This document shows, piece after piece, positions 10,257 through 19,900 of a DNA stretch of 64,000 nt (position 1 is its first letter; every line of letters starts with the position of its first letter). The position numbers and the translations under genes are program-made. The notes under the pieces were generated by a model. That model was not told the origin of the DNA. It saw only the letters and a list, made by a program, of their open reading frames with translations, and did no database searches. Source of the DNA: Ohtaekwangia koreensis (GTDB lineage: Bacteria; Bacteroidota; Bacteroidia; Cytophagales; Cyclobacteriaceae); assembly GCF_900167975.1 (NCBI RefSeq), contig NZ_FUZU01000003.1:1-64000 (forward strand), in the 5' to 3' direction.

Positions 10257-13031
10257 CTATTTAAAATTACGAATGGTATACGTTAGGGTAAGCATAAAAT
10301 AACGTGTCAACACATTGGTTTGCCGGTCTTCAATATAGGTCTCTGTTACATCGCGGCTGATGCTGTTGTTTTGATTGAGAATATCAAATGCATTCACTTT
10401 GACTTCAAGCGCATCATCTTTGAGGAACTTATAGCCCAGCCCCGCATTCCAGAACCAGATGCTTTGATCATACTCGGCTGATAGACCTTTATATAGGGTG
10501 TTGTTAAGATTGCTTGTGAATACAAATCCTTTCCAGAAGATCCAGTTAAGCCGCAAGGATGAGGTGTGACTAAAGTAATTATTATCGGATTGCTTTTGCA
10601 GCGTATTTTTTACAATGGTATAATTTGCTGTATACGACAATGTGAAATCAATCTTTTCGCTGATGTTGCTGCTCAATACGAGGCCCTGGCTGATACCATA
10701 GTTATTGGCCAGGTTCTTACTGCTGTTGATCATTGCAGGCGTACGATTATAGGTAAATCCAGTATTGAGGTTCATATTTGATTTTAGAAACGCAACGGGA
10801 AGACCATACGTCACCAGCGTTCGGAGTGTACTATATCCACTGATATTAATAGGGTACGACAATTGTGTACCACGCGTGAGTGCGATGTCGTTGACCACCG
10901 TATCTTTTACAGCAATATAGGATGCATTGGTGATATAGTCTTTGGTAAGACTGCCGCTCAGTAAAAACAACAAACTGGTAGATGCCTTCGGATCTGTTTT
11001 ACCATAGCGTATGGTGAGGTTGTGGCTATAGTCTTGTGACAAATCAGGATTACCAGTCTTTAGGAAGAGTGGGTTCCGGTTATCGATTACATTTTGTAGC
11101 TGTGAGATGGAAGGTGCGTTGGTGGAAGTACGGTACATGACGCGCACATTCTCGCTTTGCGTAAACCTGTAATTGAAAGTCGCCTGCGGCAGTACATTCT
11201 GAAATGACCGATTCACCTCGAAGGCAACGGGAAACTCCTGATCACTCGAAAGACTGGCATGCTGAAAATTAAGCCCAGTATTGAAATTCAATTTTTTATT
11301 ATTGAACCTATAACTCACTCCCCCCCGATTCGATATATATTTATTCTCAAATGCATTGGTGAGCAGTGTATCGAGTTCGGTATACCGGCCTGTTTCCGAT
11401 GCGAGATTGTAGGTATTCTTATCGGTTGTGCTTTTGGTAAGCGAAGGCGTATAATTAAATTGTAACTGTCCTCTTTTTCCAATCGGTTCGGTATAGGCCA
11501 GAGTCGATGAAAGCGTATAGCTATTGGTATACTGATCGGATTGCTGATCTATAATGGAAGACTCCCCGGAAGATTCATATTCATTGAGAGAGTATAGATA
11601 TGAATTACCGTCACGGTTATTGACATCGGTATTGACATTCCACGAAAGTGACCTCCCTCTCTTTTTAAACCGGTGCCGGAAGAGAACGCTATTCGAGAAG
11701 ACAAATCCTTCATTATTGGCATTGTTGGTATTGGTAATCTTGCTTTCCAACGCGCTTGATGCTGAAGAATAATCGCCTTTCAAATTTGCCTTTGAATCAT
11801 TCTTCTGAAAACTAAATTTAGGTGTCACCACAATGGAATTGGCCGTGTCAATAGTATACTCCAACCTGAAATTTAGCCGGTGGTTATAATTGGTACTGTT
11901 GGTGCGACTACGCTCATCATATACCAGACCACTGTCCTGTTGGGTGATATACATCCGATTCAGATTGGTGATCTGCTCGTTATCCGCCTGATTAAAAAAG
12001 TAACTTCCCGTAACTTCTGTTTTAGCATTCCATTTATCACTATAGTTTAATCCAACGGAGTGGGTAGTGGAAATACCGTTTTGTTGTCCTACTGAAAAAT
12101 TGTTGCTACTTCCACCCCCGCCACCACGCTGCCCTCTTCCACCGCGGCCACCACCTTGCGGACTACCCGAAGAGCTTGTGACTCCCAATAAATCTTCATT
12201 GCTAAAATTCTGCTGGTTGATATTATTGCTAAGTCCTACCAGCGAAAGTTTACGATCACCTTTAAACGCATTTATATTTCCTCCGGCAGTATATCTTCCA
12301 TCCTCTCCTGCCCCCGCATATACCCTTCCGAATTGTCCATTGTTCTTTCCCTTCTTGGTAACGATGTTCACCGTCTTACGCGTTTGCCCATCATCGAAAC
12401 CCGTGAACTGCGATTGTTCACTCATCCGATCAAACACTTCAATTTTATCGATGATCTCTGCGGGAAGATTTTTCAAGGCAAGTGTTGCATCATCACCGAA
12501 GAATTGCTTTCCGTCCACCAGAATTTGCTGCACCGCCTCTCCTTGCGCTTTCACCCCGGTGTTGTCGGAGGTCATCCCCGGCATCTTGCCGATCAGGTCT
12601 TCGGCTGTTGCATCGCGGTTCGTTTTAAAAGCGTTGGCATTATACTGAATGGTATCACCTTTTTGTTCAACCTGTATAGATGTACCTTTGATCTCAATGC
12701 TCTTCAAGGTTGTTGCCGACTGATTCATTTTGATCTGTCCCAGATCGACTACGTCACTGTCGACACGCACACGAATACGTCTTGGCGTATAGCCTATATA
12801 CGAGATCTTCAATATATACCTTCCGGCAGGTATAGCATTGAAAGTAAATTTCCCGTCAATATCTGTAACAGTACCTTTTTGTTTTGTGGAGTCGTTGAGT
12901 TGCTGCAAGAGCACCGTTACACCAATGAGTGACGTGTTGTCAGTGCTATCGGCCACTACGCCAGAAATGCCCGGCTGCTGAGCAAAACCGGTGTTGTAAA
13001 TCAGACAGAGGAGCGCAATCCAACGTTTCAT
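10257..13031 (-). CDS. Outer-membrane beta-barrel receptor with CarboxypepD_reg domain (TonB-dependent-like)
   Basis: 924 residues. Signal peptide ending NTGFAQ, then a CarboxypepD_reg-like domain (about 20-105: GISGVVADSTDNTSLIGVTV, DIDGKFTFNAIPAGRYILKI), a plug region (LIGKMPGMTSDNTGV, QILVDGKQFFGDD, EIIDKIEVFDRMSEQ), and a long barrel ending in TRYFMLTLTYTIRNFK with an aromatic-rich last strand. This is the OMP_b-brl family found widely in Bacteroidota. About residues 288-308 form a striking Gly/Arg-rich tract (GGGRGGRGQRGGGGG). Located 125 bases upstream of the propeller kinase on the same strand, so it may be part of the same regulon. Ligand unknown. Confidence 0.9.
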   Translation of the reverse strand: MKRWIALLCLIYNTGFAQQPGISGVVADSTDNTSLIGVTVLLQQLNDSTKQKGTVTDIDGKFTFNAIPAGRYILKISYIGYTPRRIRVRVDSDVVDLGQIKMNQSATTLKSIEIKGTSIQVEQKGDTIQYNANAFKTNRDATAEDLIGKMPGMTSDNTGVKAQGEAVQQILVDGKQFFGDDATLALKNLPAEIIDKIEVFDRMSEQSQFTGFDDGQTRKTVNIVTKKGKNNGQFGRVYAGAGEDGRYTAGGNINAFKGDRKLSLVGLSNNINQQNFSNEDLLGVTSSSGSPQGGGRGGRGQRGGGGGSSNNFSVGQQNGISTTHSVGLNYSDKWNAKTEVTGSYFFNQADNEQITNLNRMYITQQDSGLVYDERSRTNSTNYNHRLNFRLEYTIDTANSIVVTPKFSFQKNDSKANLKGDYSSASSALESKITNTNNANNEGFVFSNSVLFRHRFKKRGRSLSWNVNTDVNNRDGNSYLYSLNEYESSGESSIIDQQSDQYTNSYTLSSTLAYTEPIGKRGQLQFNYTPSLTKSTTDKNTYNLASETGRYTELDTLLTNAFENKYISNRGGVSYRFNNKKLNFNTGLNFQHASLSSDQEFPVAFEVNRSFQNVLPQATFNYRFTQSENVRVMYRTSTNAPSISQLQNVIDNRNPLFLKTGNPDLSQDYSHNLTIRYGKTDPKASTSLLFLLSGSLTKDYITNASYIAVKDTVVNDIALTRGTQLSYPINISGYSTLRTLVTYGLPVAFLKSNMNLNTGFTYNRTPAMINSSKNLANNYGISQGLVLSSNISEKIDFTLSYTANYTIVKNTLQKQSDNNYFSHTSSLRLNWIFWKGFVFTSNLNNTLYKGLSAEYDQSIWFWNAGLGYKFLKDDALEVKVNAFDILNQNNSISRDVTETYIEDRQTNVLTRYFMLTLTYTIRNFK

Positions 13032-13407
13032 AAATATCGTAGAGGGATTAAAAAAGGGATATTAATCAACACAAATCAAATGAATAGTTATTCAGCACGG
13101 TTCTGTTTATGTAAGCGGAATAAAATCACCCATTTCGCGCAGGCGATTCCGGCAGAGGTGTAAACGATCTGCGTCTCATTTACAACATCCACAGTGTCAA
13201 CGAAATGAAAGATATCTCATGCGTGCTGTTCGACCGGAACATTCACTCTGTTATATTTGAGGTTGAAAATGAAGGAGATGAAGGAGACAAAGCCGGGACG
13301 CATTCGCGATTTAATTTTTACATCCGACAACTCCTGTTTCATTGATTCTTACTGGCGGAAACGCTTCAAACATTCTGGTCGCACGATACGCTACGAACAA
13401 CTCATCC
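13032..13407. other. Divergent intergenic region between the receptor and helicase genes
   Basis: It holds the promoters of two divergent genes. A 46-codon open frame (13205-13345, ATG start) is present but has no recognisable features. No hairpin or clear -33/-7 pair was seen. Confidence 0.4.
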
Positions 13408-16338
13408 ATGCTTTTTGACCAACCAAAAATTGAGAAAAAAAATACTGCGCGTCCGGTTCTTCCACCGGGCACAGTCATCGATTATAAAATAGCTTTCTTA
13501 TTCAACTTTGTTTCAGGAAAGTCAACGCGATTTGACCTGGAACCTGTTCTTGTATTTGAGAAGAATGGTGTTGTAGAGTATAAACGAATTTCGCTTCAGG
13601 CGGAAAGAGGTCTTGCTTACCTGCAACCTCTGGAAGATTCTTTTTACAAGGACTTGATGGAATTCTCGGACAATCAGTTGTTGGACTGGATGACCCGTAC
13701 CGGCAATCGCTATATACGGAATCACTCCGGCTCGTGGGCACATGTATCTGCAAAGGAATTGATAAACCTGCGGAAGCACTATATCAATCTGCTGCACAAG
13801 CTATGGCCTACCTTGAGTACATGGCCCGCTATATTTATACTGAAAGCCGGGCGATTTCTGAATTATTCACAACTTCCGGTTAAGCTTGGCAAAGAACCTG
13901 CACGATTTAGTTTTACAGCAGATCGCAACGGTGATTTGATTGTATTGAAATTAGTGTTGTGGCTCGATGGTAAAAAAGCAGATCTCCGTTTACTCTCCGG
14001 CTTTATGCTCGAGCACGAAGGTATACTATATCTTCCCCCCGACCCTGCAGCACTGGCATTGATCGATCTCTTTCGCAACGGTCCACTGACATTTCCAATG
14101 TCTCAACGGGCAGATGTGATGCAGCGCTATATAAATCCGTGGCTTGAGAAGTATGAAGTGATCATCTGCGACAAGCTGGGGATTGAATTTGTGAGCCCCG
14201 AGTTGCAGCCACGCGTTATGTTGAGTGAGTTGAATGAAAGCAACCTGATGATCCGTCCACAATTTTCATATGAAGACGTAGTGGTGGATTATAGTGAAGA
14301 GCGTAGTCATGTAGCGGACTCAGCCGAAAAACTACGTGTGATTAAACGTAACGCTGACGAGGAGAAAAAACTATATGAATACCTGCGCACGTTGCATCCG
14401 TCCTTTTCCAGCCAACGCAATAATCAATATTACTATCTTCCGTTCGCAGATGTTATGAAGCATGGCTGGTTCATTGGCATGATGCGCAATGTACAACAGG
14501 AAGGCTATGCAGTGCATGGGTTACAAGAGCTTAAAAAATTCCGCTATACTACACATATACCACGCTTCAACATTACGGCCAGCAGTAACACCGATTGGTT
14601 CGATCTGAAGGTAACGATACAATGGGGCGACCATATGGTATCGCTCAAGGAAATCAGGCGTGCTATCCTCAACAAACAGGATACGATCATGCTGGAAGAC
14701 GGCACTCTCGGTCATATACCCGAAGAATGGATCAGCCAATATAGTTTACTCTTAAGAACAGGAACAGAAGAGAACGGTACATTAAAAGTGAGCAAGCTTC
14801 ACTATACTTTGCTCGAAGAGATCCTGGACAAGATTGATGACAACACAGTACAGCAAGATATAGCAGCACGTAAACGCAAATTGCTGGAATATGACACTAT
14901 ACAAAAAGCATCACTCTCAACGGAAATAAAAGCAAGCCTGCGTCCCTACCAGTTATCCGGATTTCATTGGTTGCAAACACTGGACGAATTGGGATACGGG
15001 GGCTGTCTGGCCGATGACATGGGTCTTGGTAAAACGCTCCAGACTATATCTTTCCTGCAGTATCTGAAAGAAAAATATCCGGGCAGCACGCAACTGGTGG
15101 TTTGTCCTACATCTCTTATTTTTAACTGGGAAAATGAAATTCAAAAGTTCTGTCCTTCGCTGCGGCACTATACTTACTATGGACTGCAGCGTGAATTTAC
15201 AGAAGCACATTTTTCAGAGTATGATATTGTACTCACTACCTACGGTGTGGTGCGAAACGACCTTGAAAATCTAAGCGGTTTTCTATGGCAGTATATAATT
15301 CTGGATGAGAGCCAAGCCATAAAAAATCCGGATGCACGTGTTACCAAAGCTGTACAACAACTACATGCCGTGAACCGCGTTATACTTAGCGGTACTCCTG
15401 TGCAGAACAATACATCTGATCTTTTTGCACAGTTTAATTTTCTGAATCCGGGCTTGCTGGGCACGCGTGAATTCTTTAACCGTGAATTCGCACACCCTAT
15501 AGATAAGCAGGGGAATAAAGAAAAAACACAGTATCTCAAACGACTCATTCATCCATTTACCCTGAGGCGCACCAAAGAGCAGGTAGCCAAAGACCTTCCT
15601 GACAAGACGGTAACCGTGCTGTGGTGTACGATGGATGCTGCGCAACGAAGGATATATAACCAGTATCGCGACAATTACCGTAACCTGCTATTGAAACGAA
15701 TTGATGAAGAAGGTATAGCCAAGTCCGGTATATATGTACTCGAAGGTTTATTACGCCTTCGCCAGATTTGTGATCACCCTGCCATGCTGGATCATATTCC
15801 CGGTGATGATGAAGACGCCGTAAAGAGCTCTGTAAAGATCGAAGAACTTACACGCGAGTTGCAGGAGAACGCGGGCAATCACAAGTTCCTGGTGTTCTCT
15901 CAGTTCACCGAAATGTTACACCTTATCAAAAAGGAATTTGATGAAACGGGTATAAGTTATTGCTACCTGGATGGAAGCACTTCACTTGCAAAACGTAAAA
16001 CTGAAGTTGAGAGATTCCAGGAAGACGAAACCGTTAAGGCTTTCCTCATTTCATTGAAAGCCGGTGGTGTTGGTCTTAACCTTACGGTAGCCGACTATGT
16101 CTACCTGGTAGACCCGTGGTGGAACCCGGCTGCCGAACAACAGGCCATCGACCGTGCACATCGTATAGGCCAGAAGCGAAAAGTATTCGCCTATAAAATG
16201 ATTTGCAAGGATACGGTAGAGGAAAAAATCTTGCAGATGCAGGAGAAAAAGAAAATGCTCGCAGATGAACTGATTCACGAAGATGCTGGATTCGTCAAAA
16301 ATCTATCCCGTGATGATATAGAGTTTCTATTTGGTTAG
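13408..16338 (+). CDS. SNF2/RapA-family DEAD-box-like helicase (Swi2/Snf2 ATPase)
   Basis: 976 residues from the ATG at 13408; a TTG at 13342 would add 22 unconvincing residues. The N-terminal ~500 residues are the bacterial SNF2-associated region. The ATPase core follows: LRPYQLSGFHWLQTLDELG, Walker A DDMGLGKTLQT, motif II ILDESQAIKN, motif III LSGTPVQNN. The second RecA domain carries LVFSQFTEML, YLDGSTSLAKRK, SLKAGGVGLNLTVADYV and the arginine-finger motif AIDRAHRIGQ. Such proteins remodel protein-DNA or RNA polymerase complexes. No defence or restriction genes adjoin it, so a housekeeping role in transcription recycling or repair is likely. It ends 36 bases before a strong terminator. Confidence 0.95.
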   Translation: MLFDQPKIEKKNTARPVLPPGTVIDYKIAFLFNFVSGKSTRFDLEPVLVFEKNGVVEYKRISLQAERGLAYLQPLEDSFYKDLMEFSDNQLLDWMTRTGNRYIRNHSGSWAHVSAKELINLRKHYINLLHKLWPTLSTWPAIFILKAGRFLNYSQLPVKLGKEPARFSFTADRNGDLIVLKLVLWLDGKKADLRLLSGFMLEHEGILYLPPDPAALALIDLFRNGPLTFPMSQRADVMQRYINPWLEKYEVIICDKLGIEFVSPELQPRVMLSELNESNLMIRPQFSYEDVVVDYSEERSHVADSAEKLRVIKRNADEEKKLYEYLRTLHPSFSSQRNNQYYYLPFADVMKHGWFIGMMRNVQQEGYAVHGLQELKKFRYTTHIPRFNITASSNTDWFDLKVTIQWGDHMVSLKEIRRAILNKQDTIMLEDGTLGHIPEEWISQYSLLLRTGTEENGTLKVSKLHYTLLEEILDKIDDNTVQQDIAARKRKLLEYDTIQKASLSTEIKASLRPYQLSGFHWLQTLDELGYGGCLADDMGLGKTLQTISFLQYLKEKYPGSTQLVVCPTSLIFNWENEIQKFCPSLRHYTYYGLQREFTEAHFSEYDIVLTTYGVVRNDLENLSGFLWQYIILDESQAIKNPDARVTKAVQQLHAVNRVILSGTPVQNNTSDLFAQFNFLNPGLLGTREFFNREFAHPIDKQGNKEKTQYLKRLIHPFTLRRTKEQVAKDLPDKTVTVLWCTMDAAQRRIYNQYRDNYRNLLLKRIDEEGIAKSGIYVLEGLLRLRQICDHPAMLDHIPGDDEDAVKSSVKIEELTRELQENAGNHKFLVFSQFTEMLHLIKKEFDETGISYCYLDGSTSLAKRKTEVERFQEDETVKAFLISLKAGGVGLNLTVADYVYLVDPWWNPAAEQQAIDRAHRIGQKRKVFAYKMICKDTVEEKILQMQEKKKMLADELIHEDAGFVKNLSRDDIEFLFG

Positions 16339-16906
16339 GCACACGGCTTTTACAATATTAGTCCCTATACAAGGCCATCTTCCAACGGAGATGGCTTTTG
16401 TCTTTTATCGTTTTACGCCGACTCGCATATATACCTATACCATCTTCATAGCACTGGATAGTTCTGACCCTGCGATTGGGTAGCGGGATGGTCAGAGCCC
16501 CCGCTGGTCTTGCCAGGGATTCTACAATCTGAAAGGCCTCACGCTTTTTTCCTATGACAGGATGAACTACGCTTCGAACAGTCAACGAAAGAACAGACCG
16601 GTAAAATCGCGCTGGTGTAGTCTTGTCATAAATCGGGTAAAGCATTACGAAGTTGGTATGATTATTTATTCCCTTCACCAGCCCGGAAAGCGAAAGGAAA
16701 ATTGATGAGAGTTGGGAAAAGATATTTCCGGAATATATAGAAAGCTTCCGTGTTATACCGGAGACTTCTTGTTTACATCGACACAAATTTCAGTTACATC
16801 TATATAAATAAAGTATTCGTCACATATAGGAAGAAATTCTTTATGGATCAGTTTCGTGTATTTATTTTAGGTAGGTCTATATATCGTGTAAACAGTTTTT
16901 AACTCT
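16339..16906. other. Intergenic region between the helicase and the T9SS esterase
   Basis: Apart from the terminator near its left end, nothing convincing is seen. A 142-codon antisense frame (16358-16786) runs through the terminator and matches no family I recognise. The right end, rich in TATA and T-runs, should contain the promoter of the esterase gene. Confidence 0.4.
16374..16400 (+). terminator. Rho-independent terminator of the SNF2 gene
   Basis: The perfect 7-bp arms GCCATCT and AGATGGC (16374-16380 and 16389-16395) enclose an 8-base loop and are followed by TTTTGTCTTTT. Placement just after the helicase stop codon supports the call. Confidence 0.8.
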
Positions 16907-19900
16907 ATGCATTTTTTTTACAGATCCTTCAAGTATACACTGGCAATATTCTACATCGTTGCCTCAGCCTATTCAACATTTGCTCAAACCGTTATTCACT
17001 ACGACAGTGGGTATACGCTTCGTAACAACCAACTGGGGCACTATTACAAAATGGCAAACTTCAGTAACGAAGCGTTGCTGCGGGAGTTTACATATTGGAA
17101 AACTGTAAACGGTGCTGTTACAGAGTTCCTGAATTTCAGAGTGATGTTTCCGACGGGATTCAACAAGAATAATACTTCCACGAAATATCCACTTATCGTG
17201 ATGATGCATGGTGCCGGTGAATCCGGACGCTCGTGGGAAGGACATTATAATTACGGACCGGAAGATGCGCGCTTCGATAACAACAGTACGAACACTGCAT
17301 ATCCGGGGCCCTCACACGTAGCGGCTGTGCTCCGATCTCCTTCTGATGCGCGTTCATTTCCCGGCATTGTCATTATACCGCAGGTAAGTCACAGCGGCAG
17401 TTGGCAAAATGGTTGGGAAGACGGAGCGCTTGGCGCCAATATGCGCATGACCATTGGTGTGATTGAATATTTCATTCAACAGTATAATGTTGATCGCGAT
17501 CGTATCGCTGTACACGGACTGTCCAATGGAGCGAAGGGTACATGGGATGCGGCAGCCAAACGGCCTGACCTTTTCGCCGCCATGCTGCCGATGTCTGGTG
17601 TAGGAAGTAATTTCGAGGCGATGTCGGATATACTCGTGACTATGCCCATCTGGTTGTTCCAGGGAGGCACGGATACAAACCCGAAACCACAGGCATCACA
17701 AGATTTGGTAGACCTGCTCAAAAGCAAAGGTGGCGATCCCATCTATACTGTATATCCAACCTTAGGTCACAACACATGGACTACCGCCTACGCGGAGCCC
17801 AATTTCTTTTCCTGGATTCTGCAGCAAAATAAAAAGAGTATATATGTATTTGGACGCCAAACGGAGCTTTGTGAAAACGGTGCTATAAAACTTGGCTTCT
17901 CGGATGGCTTCCTTGCATACCAATGGACCTTTAACGGAGCAGATATACCGGGTGCTACATCGCGGTTCTATACCTTGAATCAAACTGGTATATATACCGT
18001 GAAATTTAAAAGAAGCGAAACCGAGTGGGACGAATCATTCCCCGTAGAGATCACACCCAAATCTGCCTCTACCTATTCTCCTGAACTCACCAATAGCGGA
18101 ACACGGATTATACCCATTGATTTCACGGGAACAAAAAATGATACACTTAAACTTATAGCACCCGAAGGCTTTCCTCAATACTACTGGTATAAGAACGGAG
18201 CCCCGTTTGATACCACAACGACCCACACAAAAGTTGCTTACTTCCTGACAGGTTCAGGAACGGTAGGCACAGCCGCGCAGGCCGGTGAATATGCTGTAAG
18301 AGTAAAAGAGAATTCAGGGTGTGAAAGTTTACTATCACCGCCCGTCACTGTAAGCTATACCAGCCCGCATGTTATACCGAATGCTCCAACCCTGGCAGCA
18401 AGTGGTATATCTGCTGTCTCTGAAAAAGAAGTACAACTCCAGTGGACCGACAACTCTGCCAACGAAGAGTACTTTGAAATCTGGAGAAACCGGACCAACA
18501 CGAATGGCTATACCAGTCAACCTTATAAGTTGGTTGCCACGGTACCGGCCAATACAACAAGTTATAACGACACGAACTTGCGTCCGCTGGCCCGCTACTT
18601 TTACCGCGTTCGTGCTGTCGGCTCAGGCGATGGAAAGTTTGCCACCACCGAAGTGAACATTACCTTGCCAAATGATGCAACCAAGCCAACGCCACCTGAA
18701 AATCTTACCGTCACCGATATTGAAGATACCCAGATTTCCATTTCATGGGATGCTTCCTCCGATAACGATCAAATTGCAGGTTATGAAGTATACCTTGGTT
18801 CTACTATTGTAGATACAGTTACCACCACCAGCTATACTTTTACAGACCTCACACCCAGCACAACCTATTTTATTAATGTCCGCGCAATAGATTCCCGCGG
18901 CAATTTTTCAGATTTTCCCGGTGAAGCTATAGACGTTACCACGTTGGCTCCTCAAAATGGATTGCTATACTCCTATTATGAACCGCTGAACGTGCCCACG
19001 ACCTTTACATTGGCGGAATACTTCAGTACGCCACAAACGCCTGTAAAGCAAGGCGTGGTCAGTAACTTTGATATATCTGTGCGAAACCGGGACATAAAAT
19101 TTGCTTTCGTATTTGAAGGGTATATCAAGATCAACACGGCAGGCAACTATATATTTTATTCAAGGTCCGATGACGGAAGCCGGGTATATATAGACGGCGT
19201 TCTTCAAATCGACAACGATGCGCTGCACGATGGTACTGTTGAGAAGAATAAAACGATAAACTTCACCACAACCGGCAAGCACGCCATTCGCGTGGAATAC
19301 TTCTATGCGAACAGCCTTGCACAAACATTAGCCGTTACCTACGATCCGCCTGGCACTGGAACCGGGCTCGGCAAGCAAACCATCCCTGACACCCTGCTAT
19401 ACCGTACCTCTGCCACTCCGGTCTCATACTACTCGAAAGCATCCGGTGATTTGAATGATGTCGCCACCTGGGGAACGGCAAGCAACGGAGGGGGTACTGC
19501 ACCGATAAACTTCACAGACGCCTATCAGTATTTTTACATCAGCAATCGCACAGGAACCACTACACTATCTGCGCCCTGGGCGGTGACAGGTGCTGGCTCC
19601 AAAGTTATCCTTGGATCGAACTTAACTCTTACGCTAAACGAAGCATTGACGGGAACATTGGAAGCTGGTGATAACACGGTGATCAACCTCAATCACGAGA
19701 CTATACCTACACTCGGCACATTGGCGCCAACGTCCACGGTAAACTTCAATGTTACCGGTACTGTGCCGAACAGTGCTTATGGAAATCTAAACCTGACCAC
19801 CGCGACAACAACTAAAACTTTACCGCTTAGTTCCATTGCTGTAAGGGGTAATCTTACCGTTGCTGATGGTGTTACCCTTCAGGGAAGTGAAGCGAATAAA

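Noticed and set aside
12067-12648. 193-codon plus-strand frame inside the outer-membrane receptor
   Set aside because: It mirrors the Gly/Arg-rich tract as a Pro-rich run and is antisense to a well-supported gene.
13205-13345. 46-codon frame upstream of the helicase start
   Set aside because: It overlaps only an alternative TTG start of the helicase and has no signal, domain or spacing evidence.
16358-16786. 142-codon minus-strand frame after the helicase
   Set aside because: It spans the helicase terminator, has no recognisable family features, and sits between two plus-strand genes with no supporting context.
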